Source: Usnea hakonensis
Lineage: Eukaryota > Ascomycota > Lecanoromycetes > Lecanorales > Parmeliaceae
Length of the DNA: 64,000 nt
NCBI GenBank assembly: GCA_013423325.1
Contig: BLJB01000151.1
Location: 1-64,000 of the forward strand
Direction of reading: 5' to 3'
Translations under genes and position numbers: made by a program
Shown here: positions 49,430-60,123 of the stretch, piece after piece
How the letters are laid out: every line of letters begins with the position of its first letter
Position numbering within the stretch: position 1 is the first letter of the stretch
Notes under the pieces: model-generated
What the model was told of the DNA's origin: nothing
Databases searched by the model: none
The model's input: the letters and a program-made list of their open reading frames with translations, nothing else

Positions 49430-50046
49430 AGCGTCAATTGGCTTTTCGAGAGATTGCAAGCATGGTGCATTGATCATCTATAGTGTGCTCGTGGGCTCAG
49501 CCTGGTAGCTGTTTCAAGATTTCTGGGTGACTAATTAGCGTGCTTCGCTGTGCCATAAAGTGCTCTACTTAAAGCTTTCTCGGATCTGCTTTAGGGTTTA
49601 GGAAGTCCGGGGACTTAAGGAGCCGTTGGCTCACAGTAAGGCTTGATGACCTAATGAGGTAGGTAGGTAAAAAATGATAGTCATAGCGTTGACGTTGTAC
49701 TCTGAAGAACATGTAGTTCAACACGTAATTCAGAATTGCACTTAGTTATGCCAGCCAACTAAGGCTCGAGTAGATGAGCTTAGTATAACGGGAACTTTAT
49801 AAATGGTAGAAGAGTAGTCCCAATACTAGAATTCCGCAAGGATTCAATGGCGGTTGACTGAGACTTTGCTCGGTTTTATCAGCACAGGCTCGCACATATT
49901 AAAAGCTGATCAACATTATCATTTGAAGCGTCCATTGGCTCTTCGAGAGATGCCAATCATGGTGCATTTATCTTGAGTGGGCCTGTGGGCTCGTGGGCTC
50001 AGCCTGGTAGCTGTTTCAAAATTTCTGGGTGACTATTTAGCGTAGT
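49430..50046 (+). repeat. Direct repeat, two ~110-bp copies
   Basis: Copies at about 49432-49535 and 49930-50046 share CGTC(A/C)ATTGGCT.TTCGAGAGAT, CATGGTGCATT, GTGGGCTCAGCCTGGTAG, CTGTTTCAA(G/A)ATTTC and TGGGTGACTA.TTAGCGT. They sit between the intact C2H2 gene and its decayed relative. Confidence 0.7.
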
Positions 50047-50107
50047 CAGATTCGGTTGTGCAGGTACGTACTCGAGGGCTAAATCAGTCTTGCTGCTTTC
50101 AAGGCAC

Positions 50108-50145
50108 GCTAACCTAGACTTGACAAATTATGCAGGCGCCCGGTC
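50108..50145 (+). repeat. Short dispersed repeat, also at 54032-54070
   Basis: Both copies read ACTTGAC or ATTTGAC, then TGCAGG(C/T)GCCCGGTCTTG, with flanks GCTAA-C/G upstream. About 38 bp are similar. They mark duplicated DNA around the decayed C2H2 copy; origin unknown. Confidence 0.45.
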
Positions 50146-50166
50146 TTGCATTGCACACATTGCACT

Positions 50167-51310
50167 TCATTCCGCAAAACATGCATTTGAACACCACTCC
50201 GACCAATGACTTTTATATAAACTTCCAGGCCTGGACTGCGATTCATTCTTCCCGTAAAAACTATTCCTTTGCCGTCGCCGCGGCGGCTTGAAACCGACTT
50301 CCGGCGACTTTCTCAGATGCAGTATTTGGGTGTCATTCGGATGAGATCTTCCAGGGCGTATTGAAACGGAGACACTCGGGATCGGTGCCGGGGAAAGGAT
50401 GACGTCTCTTGTGCCCGTTGCGATTCTTCTGAGGCCGATGTTCGCGAAAACTCGACCACATTCACCACAGTTCCAGCCAGCGCTCATTGAAGGCGTTGCA
50501 GAGGCTGAGATCGAAGTGGTGGATGAAGAGACTCGCTCAATATGGGACTTTTGGCGATAAATATCTGGACGAGGTTGACTTGCTAGCAGGATGACCTCTA
50601 GATTGAATGCCGCGTCGCGAGTCGAGGAGCGTGCCAATTGGATAGACTATTAGTGCCTCTTCATCTCCTTCGATGAAATTTGGGGTTTTTTTGTGCACAA
50701 CGGTAGTAGAAGAGAAAGGTTCGGCCGAAGTGTTACTAAGAATACATCCGTGCGGTTACTGGAAGGCGTGTCTTTAGTCTGGCGATGTAGTTCACCATCA
50801 TCGAGGCCCAAGAAGCGAGCTCCGGGATGCGCATCCAATGTGTAAATTCGAGCTGCTAGTGATTGGATCTCGCACTTATTTCTTGAGCCACATGCAGTCC
50901 AATGGGATCGTTCTAGTAGCGCCGCACTTTCGATACGATCTGGCTCCATGTCAACGGCCCCAAGAAAACCATAAGGGTGCTTGGTGTCAAAGGTCGAACA
51001 AGGAGAAGTCTCAGTTCATCTGTCGGGATGAGATACGTATCGAGCATCGAGCGGCCGGAGAACCTCTATTGGTGACTGGCTGGCTTGATTGCTAGGTAGA
51101 GTTCCAGTTGGCATGAAGCTCTGCACGGGATGTAAAGAGGACAGAGAGGCCGTGCGGTGAATGACTGAGTTGTGAAGCCGGATGCTCCTGTCGCAAGCTC
51201 TAATCATGCTTGGTCTTCAATGGCATTGAAGTCGCCCAGACCCTGTATAGAATCCCAATCCCCATCAAACTCGTTCTCGTAATTGGTTTCAGAGCCCTAC
51301 AGAGATCCAT
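50167..51310 (-). pseudogene. Decayed C2H2 gene, relative of the 48-49 kb gene
   Basis: On the minus strand the frame around 50500 reads GWNCGECGRVFANIGLRR, matching SWKCESCGTVL of the intact gene. After a frame change the same DNA reads KNRNGHKRRHPFPGTDPE against KYRNRNKKRHHCPGTGPK. After another it reads NDTQILHLRKSPE against DDTLLVHLRKRHPE, then PPRRRQR against PARLRKR. At least two frame changes therefore break it, and several zinc ligands of the last finger are lost. An N-terminal piece near 51300-51222 (NYENEFDGDWDSIQGLG) resembles the NYKGNEYWEDVFGFDPLY segment of the intact copy. I consider it a non-functional duplicate. Confidence 0.65.
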
Positions 51311-54300
51311 GCTCCATTCACAGGATTGGACCACACTGAGCGTTTATGAACACTCCAGCTGAAATAGTATGCGTACGGATGCTGAAAGGACCACATTTGA
51401 AAGCAAGATGTGTGAACATTTGCGAAAGCCAAGTCGGAATCACTGTGACCTATGGCAGCATCAAATAACGTCTTCACCCTGGTTGGAATGCTTCGAGAAA
51501 TTTCGGCTGGCTACTGAAAGCTCCAGGCCGTTGACTTCAATGGTAATCATGACACGTGGTGCCCCGGCGGATCTTCACCGAAAGATTGAAGACGATGGCT
51601 GCCGCCCTGATATGTTTTTTTCGTCGTAGACTACCTTCCTAAATGTAAAATAGTATCTATCAGACATGTTTGTAACGAACGACCAGGACGACTTACATCA
51701 TGTCCCAGACGTAAAAACGGAATGAGCCTACTTCTGCAAGAACTCATGTCAGTAGTATGACTTCTGCCAAGATTTAGGAGCATAATCGCACAGCCTCAAT
51801 GGATAGCGGACCAGGCGGACCAGGTACGTACCCACAAGGCGTAAACGGAGTGACGATCAGCGGACGGCGTTAAGCGGAATAGGCTACGAATGTCAGCCTA
51901 TGTGGAGAGATGGTAGAAGAATTTTAACAACCTGGAAATGTAGGAATTAGTTGTTCAGAAGAAAGGATTGGAACTTGTCTTACAGATAAGATCTAAGCCG
52001 TCGGAAGGACTTTATCAGATGTTATGGACGCAGTACTCAACGTCACTTGTTAATTGAGAAATTGCTTATAAGGGGTCGCTACATAGGATCGAGTGTAGTA
52101 GGCGTAGGTATTTCAAACCTCAAGGGTAACATTCGGCTTGCTCCACTGTTTCATATCCTACTCGTAGTCCCAATTATCCTTCTCGGCAATCCCTGGACTC
52201 ACGAGCTGTGGTGGTCCAATAAATTGAGTCAAGAATTAGCTTGACATACAGAGGAGAGGCCATTGAGGCGTAGATATGTGCCGTGTACTTATCAAATGCA
52301 CTGAGCTTATGTCGGGTTTCCCTTTGGTCAGTCTCGGCCGATAAAGAGTGCCGATCAGATGGGAGACAGTAAGCAGAGCGTTTCATCCGTCGCTTCGAGG
52401 GACGTTCAAATTCCGAAAAACAAAGTCATTAGGTACATCGAGGGAGAGTCATTGATAATGAATCCGCTGATCAAGGGGCTGTTCATTGTGGCTGATCGCG
52501 GGCGGAGTACAGAACTCGATTCAGTCGCGAGTCAGTGCACTCAAGCAAGGATCTTCGGCAAGTTTCGCCGTGGTAGGCAGTACAGATGATTGCGACGTGA
52601 AGAGAATACCATGCGCCGCGAGGTCACTTACTTGATCTCGGATAGAGATGCTTAGGTTAGTAGGTTGACCGTCGATTAATGTCCGCACTACGTTTTACAT
52701 TAGAAAATTTGCGATAGAATAAATGTCAACAGCTGTTTATTGTATTAATCGGAGGATGTCTGGAAACGGTTTGGATCCATACGTTAGTTGCCTGATTTTG
52801 CCTTAAAGCGGTCCGCGTCTCATTGCAATCAGGAAGTAACCAAAGCATACACAGCTGACTTCTGTCGATTGGATTACCCACTTTTTCGCATCCTTCCTGC
52901 TATAGCATTGTACGTAAGCCAAATTACTTAATACCTATCAGGTTTGCAGAAGGAGTTGCGCAGTGGGAGCAGTAATGACCGATAACGTTGCCTGCATTAA
53001 GGATTGCTCACCTGCATAGAAAGCAGAAATCAAACCACCGTTTCAGGCGCTTGTGAGTCTTTGAATCCTTTCCCACCTTCTACATCCTGACTCTTGAGCC
53101 ATTTCATCCCATCCCTGGGTTCCTTCATCTAAGTGAATTTTACCGTCCATCTTTCCCTTCTTTTGGAACTTATTCGCGTAGGAACATGGAGGATTGAATG
53201 ACGGTAGTCTCCTAATTACCTAAATGATAGAGGATTATTGTGAAAAGCTGACTATTTTGGAGTATCTTTGTGGAACTCCTTGTTTAAGAAGTCTCTGTAT
53301 TATCGGGCTGCCTTTGATGGGAGCTTAAATAGGCGCTGTTCAAAGATAAGCTTCCATATACTGTTGTAAAAGGCTCCGAGTGGAGCACAAATTTGGATCT
53401 GTGAACTGATTCAAGCGTGTCCACGTGTTCCGTCGCAAGCAAGGGGCAACAAGAAGGCTTCCAGGTACTGTATCAAACGCGCCTTGTTTTCATGTCAGTA
53501 CTTATGATAGGTATGCCAAAACTGGAAAGTTTAAAGACCATATGGCCATGACATGTAGGGCTGTCGTGCCCAGAATAGAATCTTTTGCAGTTCGAGTCTC
53601 TCGGATCAGGGGCAGCTGACTTGGTTTCGCGTGTACATTCCAAACCGCAGATAATGCATGATGAGCAGTTACACGAGTACGAAAAGCGGCTCGGGCGTCA
53701 TACTCCTCCACCAAAAGCTTAGGGTATTATTTAGCACTTTACCACTCTTGGAGTACCTTGAGAATGCCCATGTGGATAGAGAGGAATACTCGTACATGTG
53801 GTACGTTATACTTTGACTACTAGGTAGGTAGAGGTCATGATGAGACTAAGTAAGGTACAAGCTAGTCGGTAAGGCGGGGGTAAATAAAGATATGCCAGCC
53901 CGAGGGCCCCCCGTACCTTAAGGTACCTTATAGGGGCGAGAGCTAAAAGCGGGGCGGGGGCCCACCAGCCCGCCCTCTGACCCTCAGTCTTGCCACTTTA
54001 AAGTACGGGCTCTCTGATGCCAACGCTAAGCTCGATTTGACCGATCATGCAGGTGCCCGGTCTTGAACAGTAGAGGTCGGCCATGTTGTTTCAAGAAGGA
54101 TCGCTGTCAGCACTTAGTAGATACAAGTATCCGTAGGCGGGATGATAGTAGGGTAATTGGCTAGTCGAAATGAAACTGCGCCTGGCGGGGAGCTCGTAGC
54201 TTTGGCACATCCAGCCCGCGCGTCGACTGTCCAAATAACACAACTACCCAAAATGAGGGCGTTGAAACCCATTCCTTGGTATATACGCGAGAGTATAGCT

Positions 54301-54766
54301 GTCGAGACAAAAGAAAAAGCCTGAAATCTCCACGTGTAGACAATGTAAGCCTAAGAGCTGTAGCCGGGCTGATAGTATATCAGTTTGCGGGGGCTCCTAT
54401 TCCATGCCACGCTCTACTTGCGGCTGCGCCTTCGCAGATACTAGCGTTGGTCAGGGTTTGATGTCTTCATTACTTCAAATTTGGTAGTCCGTTAAGTGTG
54501 CGCCGCGAGACACCCCATTTCCGAGTTCCCCGAAGGTGGGGTGAAATGCCAATTTTCCGCTGTCAGCCCAGCTCAATTTTACCACAAACGATATAGTATA
54601 TGCACGTCCACTGATAATAGCCCCTGGACAGCATTGAGCGTTGACTTTGCAGTCTCCCATTGCGGGTTTCCAAGCACAATCAGCAAATATTCCAGAGCTC
54701 GGCCAGGAGCTTGCAGTGCCGCACACCGCCACCAAGCATAAGACACTGACCGTGAAGCAACCGAGA
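51311..54766. other. Intergenic region, no supported gene
   Basis: Short frames only. 53.86-53.99 kb is a GC-rich block containing the palindrome GTACCTTAAGGTAC. At 54.31-54.48 kb a phrase TCRQCKPKSCSRAD recalls a broken Zn2Cys6 domain but is too short to call. Confidence 0.4.
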
Positions 54767-55062
54767 ATGCCGTAAGTCTCCATTGATGCTGCTCGTTCTG
54801 ATCATCTTTGCGGATATTCACTGTAACCTGAAGGGACAGCATCAATGCTGATCATCACACCGTCCATGCCCTCCCACGTCGATCTCGTCACGGAACATCC
54901 CAGCTAGATAGCTATCTTGGCAAAGCTGAGACCCATGAGCAAGCTCTTTTGGGAGAAAAGACATCGCGGTCTTTCGCTAAGACGATGCATTTTTTGGAGG
55001 AGATGGAGAAGAGGGTGGATGGCAGCTGTACCGGATACGCAGCAATTGTGCGCAAGGACTGA
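54767..55062 (+). CDS. THEQ-motif mini-protein, copy 8 (consensus-like)
   Basis: Exon 1 is ATGCC (54767-54771). The intron is 54772-54839 (68 nt; consensus donor GTAAGT, branch-like TGTAACC, acceptor GGACAG) and exon 2 is 54840-55062. The 75-aa product starts MPINADHHTVHALPRRSRHG, then SQLDSYLGKAETHEQ, ALLGEKTSRSFAKTM and HFLEEMEKRVDG. The core and helix are nearly identical to copy 5, although the genes lie 22 kb apart in opposite orientation. The core Trp is replaced by Tyr. The frame is easily missed without splicing because the longest unspliced frame here is a different one. Confidence 0.75.
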
Positions 55063-57183
55063 AGGACAGGGCGCGCTCTTTTCAAAAGGAGGAAACAGGT
55101 TCTGAGGGACGGAGGCTGAACGGAGGCGCTTCACACGGAATATGAATGCTGGCATGCAGCTTGGACTTCGAGCCAACGAACTTGAGCTAGACATATAACA
55201 TTGCATTGGGACCCACTCTTTTCCAAGATTCCTCTGCTCCCCTTGAAGTGAATCATCGTATGTACGGGCTCGTGGATGAGGTCAGATACGCCCCCTGCTT
55301 TACATTTTGCTGTCGCGCCTGTCGTGCCGTGACTGTCTCGTAACACCCCCCTTGACACGATTTTTCGTGCGTTGTTCCAGGATCAGTGGTAATCATGACA
55401 AGCTACGATGCCCCCTGAGCTTATCGTATTGATGCATCTTATGTAGGGTCTCGTCAGCAATCGACGTTTGACATTCAGCTTTCCACCACAGCAGCTAGCG
55501 GCGCAATATAAGGATAGATACAGCAACTTGTTGAAGCTTTGGGACGAGATAAGTTTGATGGTATTGCTGTTATGTTTCGCTACCGATTCTGACCAAAGAT
55601 GGCGAGTTCATAATGGAGGAATGATGGTTATTTTGTCAGAAGACGTCCTAGAACCTGATTCCCGCTGTGTGGCTGGCACCGTGGCTGGTGTCCCAAAGCG
55701 GACGCCACATTATGTCAACTATTCTGTGGAACGCTAGACATTGACTTCCCCAAGATCTGACTGATTCAAAGCTTTAGAGATGTTAATTTGCCGAGCTATA
55801 GAGAACTTACCTCTGCATTTTATCCGCAGAGCAACTGGGTCCGAGTTCCTGTTTGTGGAAGAATATCAAGTCCAAATAACGGTACAGATCATACGCATGT
55901 TAGAACGTAGGACTTCCTAACTACAATGCTCCTCCTTCATCATCTCATCAAAAGCAAGTAAAGCATGACCGCAATTGCGGGACTGGTCAGCATGTATCGG
56001 CAGGCGGCCAGCGACGAAGAGGCCCTCCACGGCTCAGAAGAAATACATGCCTTTGGGCCGAGCTTCATGTCACCAAGACAATGAAAACCATCTTCGTCCT
56101 TTTGCGGACGCAAAGCAAGTGGGCGATGCTGGCGGCGAGCGTACCAACGGACGCTATCATTAGGATAGTAGGCGACAGCGGTAGAGACGGGTCGAAGGGC
56201 TCTAGGATTCTGCCACGAGTGTGGCGTCTACCGTGGGAGCGGCGCCTACACTACCCTCGGCTGTACCATTATGTCTGAGATCGAGGTTATGCAGAATAGT
56301 GGAGCTAGGGTGGGAGATACTACCTTCTGCTGCAAATGTGGGGGCAACCGAAGAAGCTTAGGATATCTGGGCTTTACGAGATTGCCCCACAGGGAGAGAG
56401 ATCCTCTGGCACCAGTCGGGCTTCATGGAGTGCTTTATCCGATTACTGCGTTGACACAGTTATTGATAAACTTCAGATAACTTCATCTTCGGTGTGGGCT
56501 AGACCTGATAGAGAAACCTTACCCTCCATCTTTGGCAACCGCATCGACACAAGTATAACCGAGTCTCTGATACTGTTTGTCCGGTAGACTCGATAAAGGT
56601 ATTTCAGCTATGAGGCACATCATCTCCTACTAATCTGCCAATGCTAGACTCATTAGAAGTTTTTCGACCTTGGACATTGAACGCTGCATTAACACGATTT
56701 TCCACAGCTTAACACTTTGATCGACACGGGATATTTTGACCACGAGGCACACCATTCCTTCGCCGTAGATGCTAGACCGAGCAGACCTTGAACTTTGAAT
56801 ACTGCGAGTGTTAACACAATCCCGCCTTTCAAGGGCCCAGGTGATTAGGATCAAGCCTTGGCAACGATGGAGACGAAAGTGTGAAGAAGGGTGCGGGTTG
56901 ACCTTGATGCGCTTGGTCGAATGTAGGTTTATGGCGTCGCAAGCTTTCAGCTCCTTGTTTTCCCTTGACACGTTTTTCCCCTTCGGCGCTAGGTCAAATT
57001 GAGGGTTCCAACACCATGCGTTTTGGGTTCCGTGTTATGTTACACATTTACTTAGCGTGCTCGGGCTCATTGAATGTGCAACTGTCTTCGGTACGTCACT
57101 TCACCAGGCCATGACCCATTACCACCCGCGGAGCTCAACCTCTGTGAACCATCTTGCCTAGCTACCTCATTTTGAGACTAACA
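55063..57183. other. Intergenic region, no supported gene
   Basis: Short frames only. Near 56.2-56.4 kb Cys-containing phrases (CHECGVYRGSGAY; FCCKCGGNRRSLG) appear in one plus-strand frame, but I cannot connect them into a gene. Confidence 0.35.
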
Positions 57184-57918
57184 TGAACCTCGGCAGTATG
57201 GCTTCACCTGCGACTCAGACCATCAACATGGTGACCTCCGATGCGCAGGGTATCGGCAACCTCACTGAGACCATTCACCAACAGTCCTCTGATGTCTTTG
57301 CCACGTGAGATCCGCGACGAGATCTGCGCATATCTGCTCAATGCTGGCGGTCTTTCCATCATGCGAACATCAAAATAGTCTAGCCACGAAGCCAAAGAGC
57401 GCTTGTACCGAGAAGGTGTCTGTCGAGTCAAGCTCAGATGTCAAAGCGGGGGTGATGTGGGCTCATTCTTGCCAAGAGAGTTGGGAAGGATTCGAAATTA
57501 CGATATTCATGCCTACTTTGGGCCTGGAAACTTCTTGGATATTCGCCACTTCTTCTGGGATTCCAAGCATTTTGCATGTCATGGGAAGACGCGTTCCAGG
57601 CTTGAATGTTACGTTATCATTGAGTATAACCCCTTCGGTGCCGCACTTTGGATAAATAGTTCAAGGACTTTGGCAGCAGCGATAGCATGCCTTGCTACTT
57701 TCAAGAAGGTAGTGATGGCACTCCTGCCTATCGAATCCATACCGCTCCCGAGGGAATTTTTGATCCATCATGGTAGAGGAGCGGACAATTGGAGTGCATT
57801 AAGGAAGAGACTGGAGTCTGACCTTGGTCCTTCGAAAGTAATTGGTGGCACACATGGATTAGACAAGGAAAGGACGTTCCAGCCCGTTGAATTCCGCAGC
57901 TCTCGAGTGCATAAATAG
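57184..57918 (+). pseudogene. F-box-like protein gene with frameshift and stop
   Basis: An ATG at 57184 leads into a frame that ends at 57309. From 57292 a second frame begins MSLPREIRDEICAYLLN, which is a typical N-terminal helix of fungal F-box-like proteins. After GLSIMRTSK it meets an in-frame TAG at 57376-57378. It then reads on without interruption through EAKERLYREGVCRVKLRC and AYFGPGNFLDIRHFFWD to the stop at 57916-57918. With one frame change and one nonsense codon it is most likely inactive. The stop is directly preceded by AAA and I found no donor that would splice it out. F-box assignment rests on the LPREIRDEI-type motif only. Intact relatives usually act as substrate adaptors of SCF ubiquitin ligases. 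Confidence 0.5.
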
Positions 57919-58371
57919 TGGATCTTGGAATCAAAGCTCGGCTTCAGCAATGTTGTATGATTCAGATTCAGATCAAGATCATCTGCCCATGCTTTTGCGC
58001 ATATTTTCACAGGATGATGCCTCATTTTATGTACTTTTCATCTGAGCTCTATCTATGGATTGCAGACTCCTATACAAACAAGACCTACCTGATACCATTG
58101 GAAGGAGACATCCTAAGGCTCTTAGCAGTAGAGCATAATGTAGGAGACTTGAGCCATTTTGGCCGCATGACTTCCTGGCTACTGCCATATAGTATATTGG
58201 ATTGGAGGAGAGAGTGAGCGAACGCCAAGACATTGAGATTTTAGCTTTTGATTCAGCCCTACCTGCTTCGGAGAAATGAAATTTACCAAAACTCACCCAC
58301 TTCCTAATATCGTACCCCGAATGTATAGCGAGTGTACATATCTTAACGCTTACAAAAAAGACTAACTCCCA
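57919..58371. other. Gap before BRX1
   Basis: Promoter region of BRX1; no other gene supported. Confidence 0.4.
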
Positions 58372-59361
58372 ATGGCAACCGTCTATAAATCACTTTCGAA
58401 GGCGTCCACGCCCAAAACTCCCGCAAGCAACGGTGTAACAAAGAAGAACAAGCAACGAGTTTTGATCCTAAGCTCTCGAGGAGTCACCTACCGGCACCGA
58501 CATCTTCTCAATGACCTTTACGCTCTCCTCCCTCACAGCCGCAAGGACGCAAAGCTTGATACAAAGACCAAACTCTACCAGCTGAACGAGCTCGCGGAAC
58601 TCTACAATTGCAACAACGTAATGTTTTTTGAGGCGAGGAAAGGGAAGGACCTCTATATATGGATGAGCAAGGCGCCCAATGGACCGACGGTCAAGATGCA
58701 CCTCCAGAATTGTGGGTTTAATGCCGCTGGCCGTATGTACGAAAGCTGACATGCATGCCCAGTACATACCATGTCTGAACTCCACTTCACTGGCAACTGC
58801 TTAAAAGGCTCCCGCCCTATTCTTTCCTTTGACGCAACCTTCTCGTCACAGCCTCACCTCCTCGTCATTAAAGAGCTCCTCACCCACATCTTTGGCGTGC
58901 CAGAAGGCGCACGAAAGACAAAACCCTTCATCGACCACGTCATGGGCTTTACAATAGCAGATGGCAAAATATGGATAAGGTGTTTTCAGATCAGTGAGAC
59001 TGCTATATCGAAGATAGACGCTGCCAAAGAGAATAGGGTGGATAGTGCAGCGGTAGCATCGAAAGTCAGCAAGAAGCCTGGGGACACAAAGATCAGTCTG
59101 GTGGAGATAGGGCCGAGGTTTGTCCTCACGCCAATTGTGATATTGGAGTCTAGTTTTGGGGGCCCGGTTATCTATGAGAACAAGGAATTTGTCAGCCCAA
59201 ACCAGATACGCTCGGAGCTGAGGTTAAGCAAGGCTGGGAGATATAATCGGCGGACCGAGCAGGCAACAGAGAATAGAAGTAAGAGAAGAGATTTGGGGCT
59301 GAGAACCGGCGTTGGAGAAAGAGAGAAGGATGAACTGGATGAGAGTGTGTTGTTTGCCTAA
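58372..59361 (+). CDS. BRX1: Ribosome biogenesis protein BRX1 (Brix domain), two exons
   Basis: Exons 58372-58711 and 58763-59361 encode 312 aa. The 51-nt intron (GTGGGT, GCTGAC, GCCCAG) is phase 1 and restores KMHLQN-L-HTMSELHFTGN. The product is clearly the Brix-domain protein Brx1: RVLILSSRGVTYRHRHLLND, LLPHSRKDAKLDTK, LAELYNCNNVMFFEARKG, LYIWMSKAPNGPT, GNCLKGSRPILSFD and VMGFTIADGKIWIR are hallmark blocks of the sigma70-like Brix fold. The length fits the family (about 290-350 aa). The C-terminal tail is basic and coiled. Brx1 acts in the nucleolus, with Ebp2, in assembly of the large (60S) ribosomal subunit. It is the only core housekeeping gene in the window and looks intact. Confidence 0.97.
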
Positions 59362-60123
59362 TTCGAGAACGGTGGATTAAAATACAACAATACGACTCAC
59401 CAAGGGAACGCTAGGGGCTCACGGCTTTGTGAGCTGGTGAGTATGTACCTTTGTGATTGACGGACGGTCTTCACCGGGGTCATACTTTGAGTCAACAATT
59501 ACAGACGTGTCTACAGACACTTTACCCACAGGCCAGACCGTAGTAGTGCAACACAGTGTCCCAGACTCCCAGATCATGGGGTTACTAGTCTGCACTCAGA
59601 AACCGCCATCGGCCTACCTATGCGTACGGTTTGCTGTCTCTAGTACTGTGCAATGGGCTTCATGCAAAAGTCTCTTCTTGCTAGCGTCACAAAGCAAGTC
59701 CTGCAGCCACGGAGCGCCGCATGAAAGACATGTGACAAGACTCAAACAAATCCACATAAAGTGTGTGCGGAGACATGCAGTGTCTCTGCCTCTCAGACCG
59801 GTCTTATCAGATGCGCGGTTCTCTTTGTCTGAAATTGTCACAGGATCTGTTGATGACAGCTCTCTTATAAATGCCGTCCAGCCTCCATCTAGTTCTCCAT
59901 ATCAGCCATTCAAGCTACTATTCATCCCAAATCGACTGCTCTTCTTCACCCTCGTTTCCAACACCATCTAACACACGCCAACGTCGCTTTCATATTGGCA
60001 GCATCGCCCCAAGATGTCCGCGACTCCTGATGCCCTCGACCTCTTCCTCGACGACCCTACTTTCGCCAATCTCCTTTAGGCAACCCCAGCCCCCTTCAAA
60101 GTTATGATCCTCGCGAAATTTGA
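59362..60123. other. Intergenic region and possible 5' part of next gene
   Basis: A TATA-like TTATAAA at about 59866-59872 and an ATG at 60014 (MSATPDALDLFLDDPTFANL, then TAG) look like a gene start, but I could not join this frame to the membrane-protein exons that follow. A long frame at 59453-59971 begins at GTG and spans the putative promoter, so I do not call it. Confidence 0.4.

Larger units (their letters stand above)
49059..50166. other. Intergenic region with a direct repeat
   Basis: Promoter of the intact C2H2 gene plus the repeat listed next. No gene seen. Confidence 0.4.

Noticed and set aside
54306..54480. Phrase TCRQCKPKSCSRAD resembling a Zn2Cys6 domain
   Set aside because: Cysteine spacing does not match C-x2-C-x6-C and the frame has no start; at best a remnant.
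59453..59971. 172-codon plus-strand frame after BRX1
   Set aside because: Starts at GTG, spans a TATA-like box and gives no recognisable protein text or splice partner.
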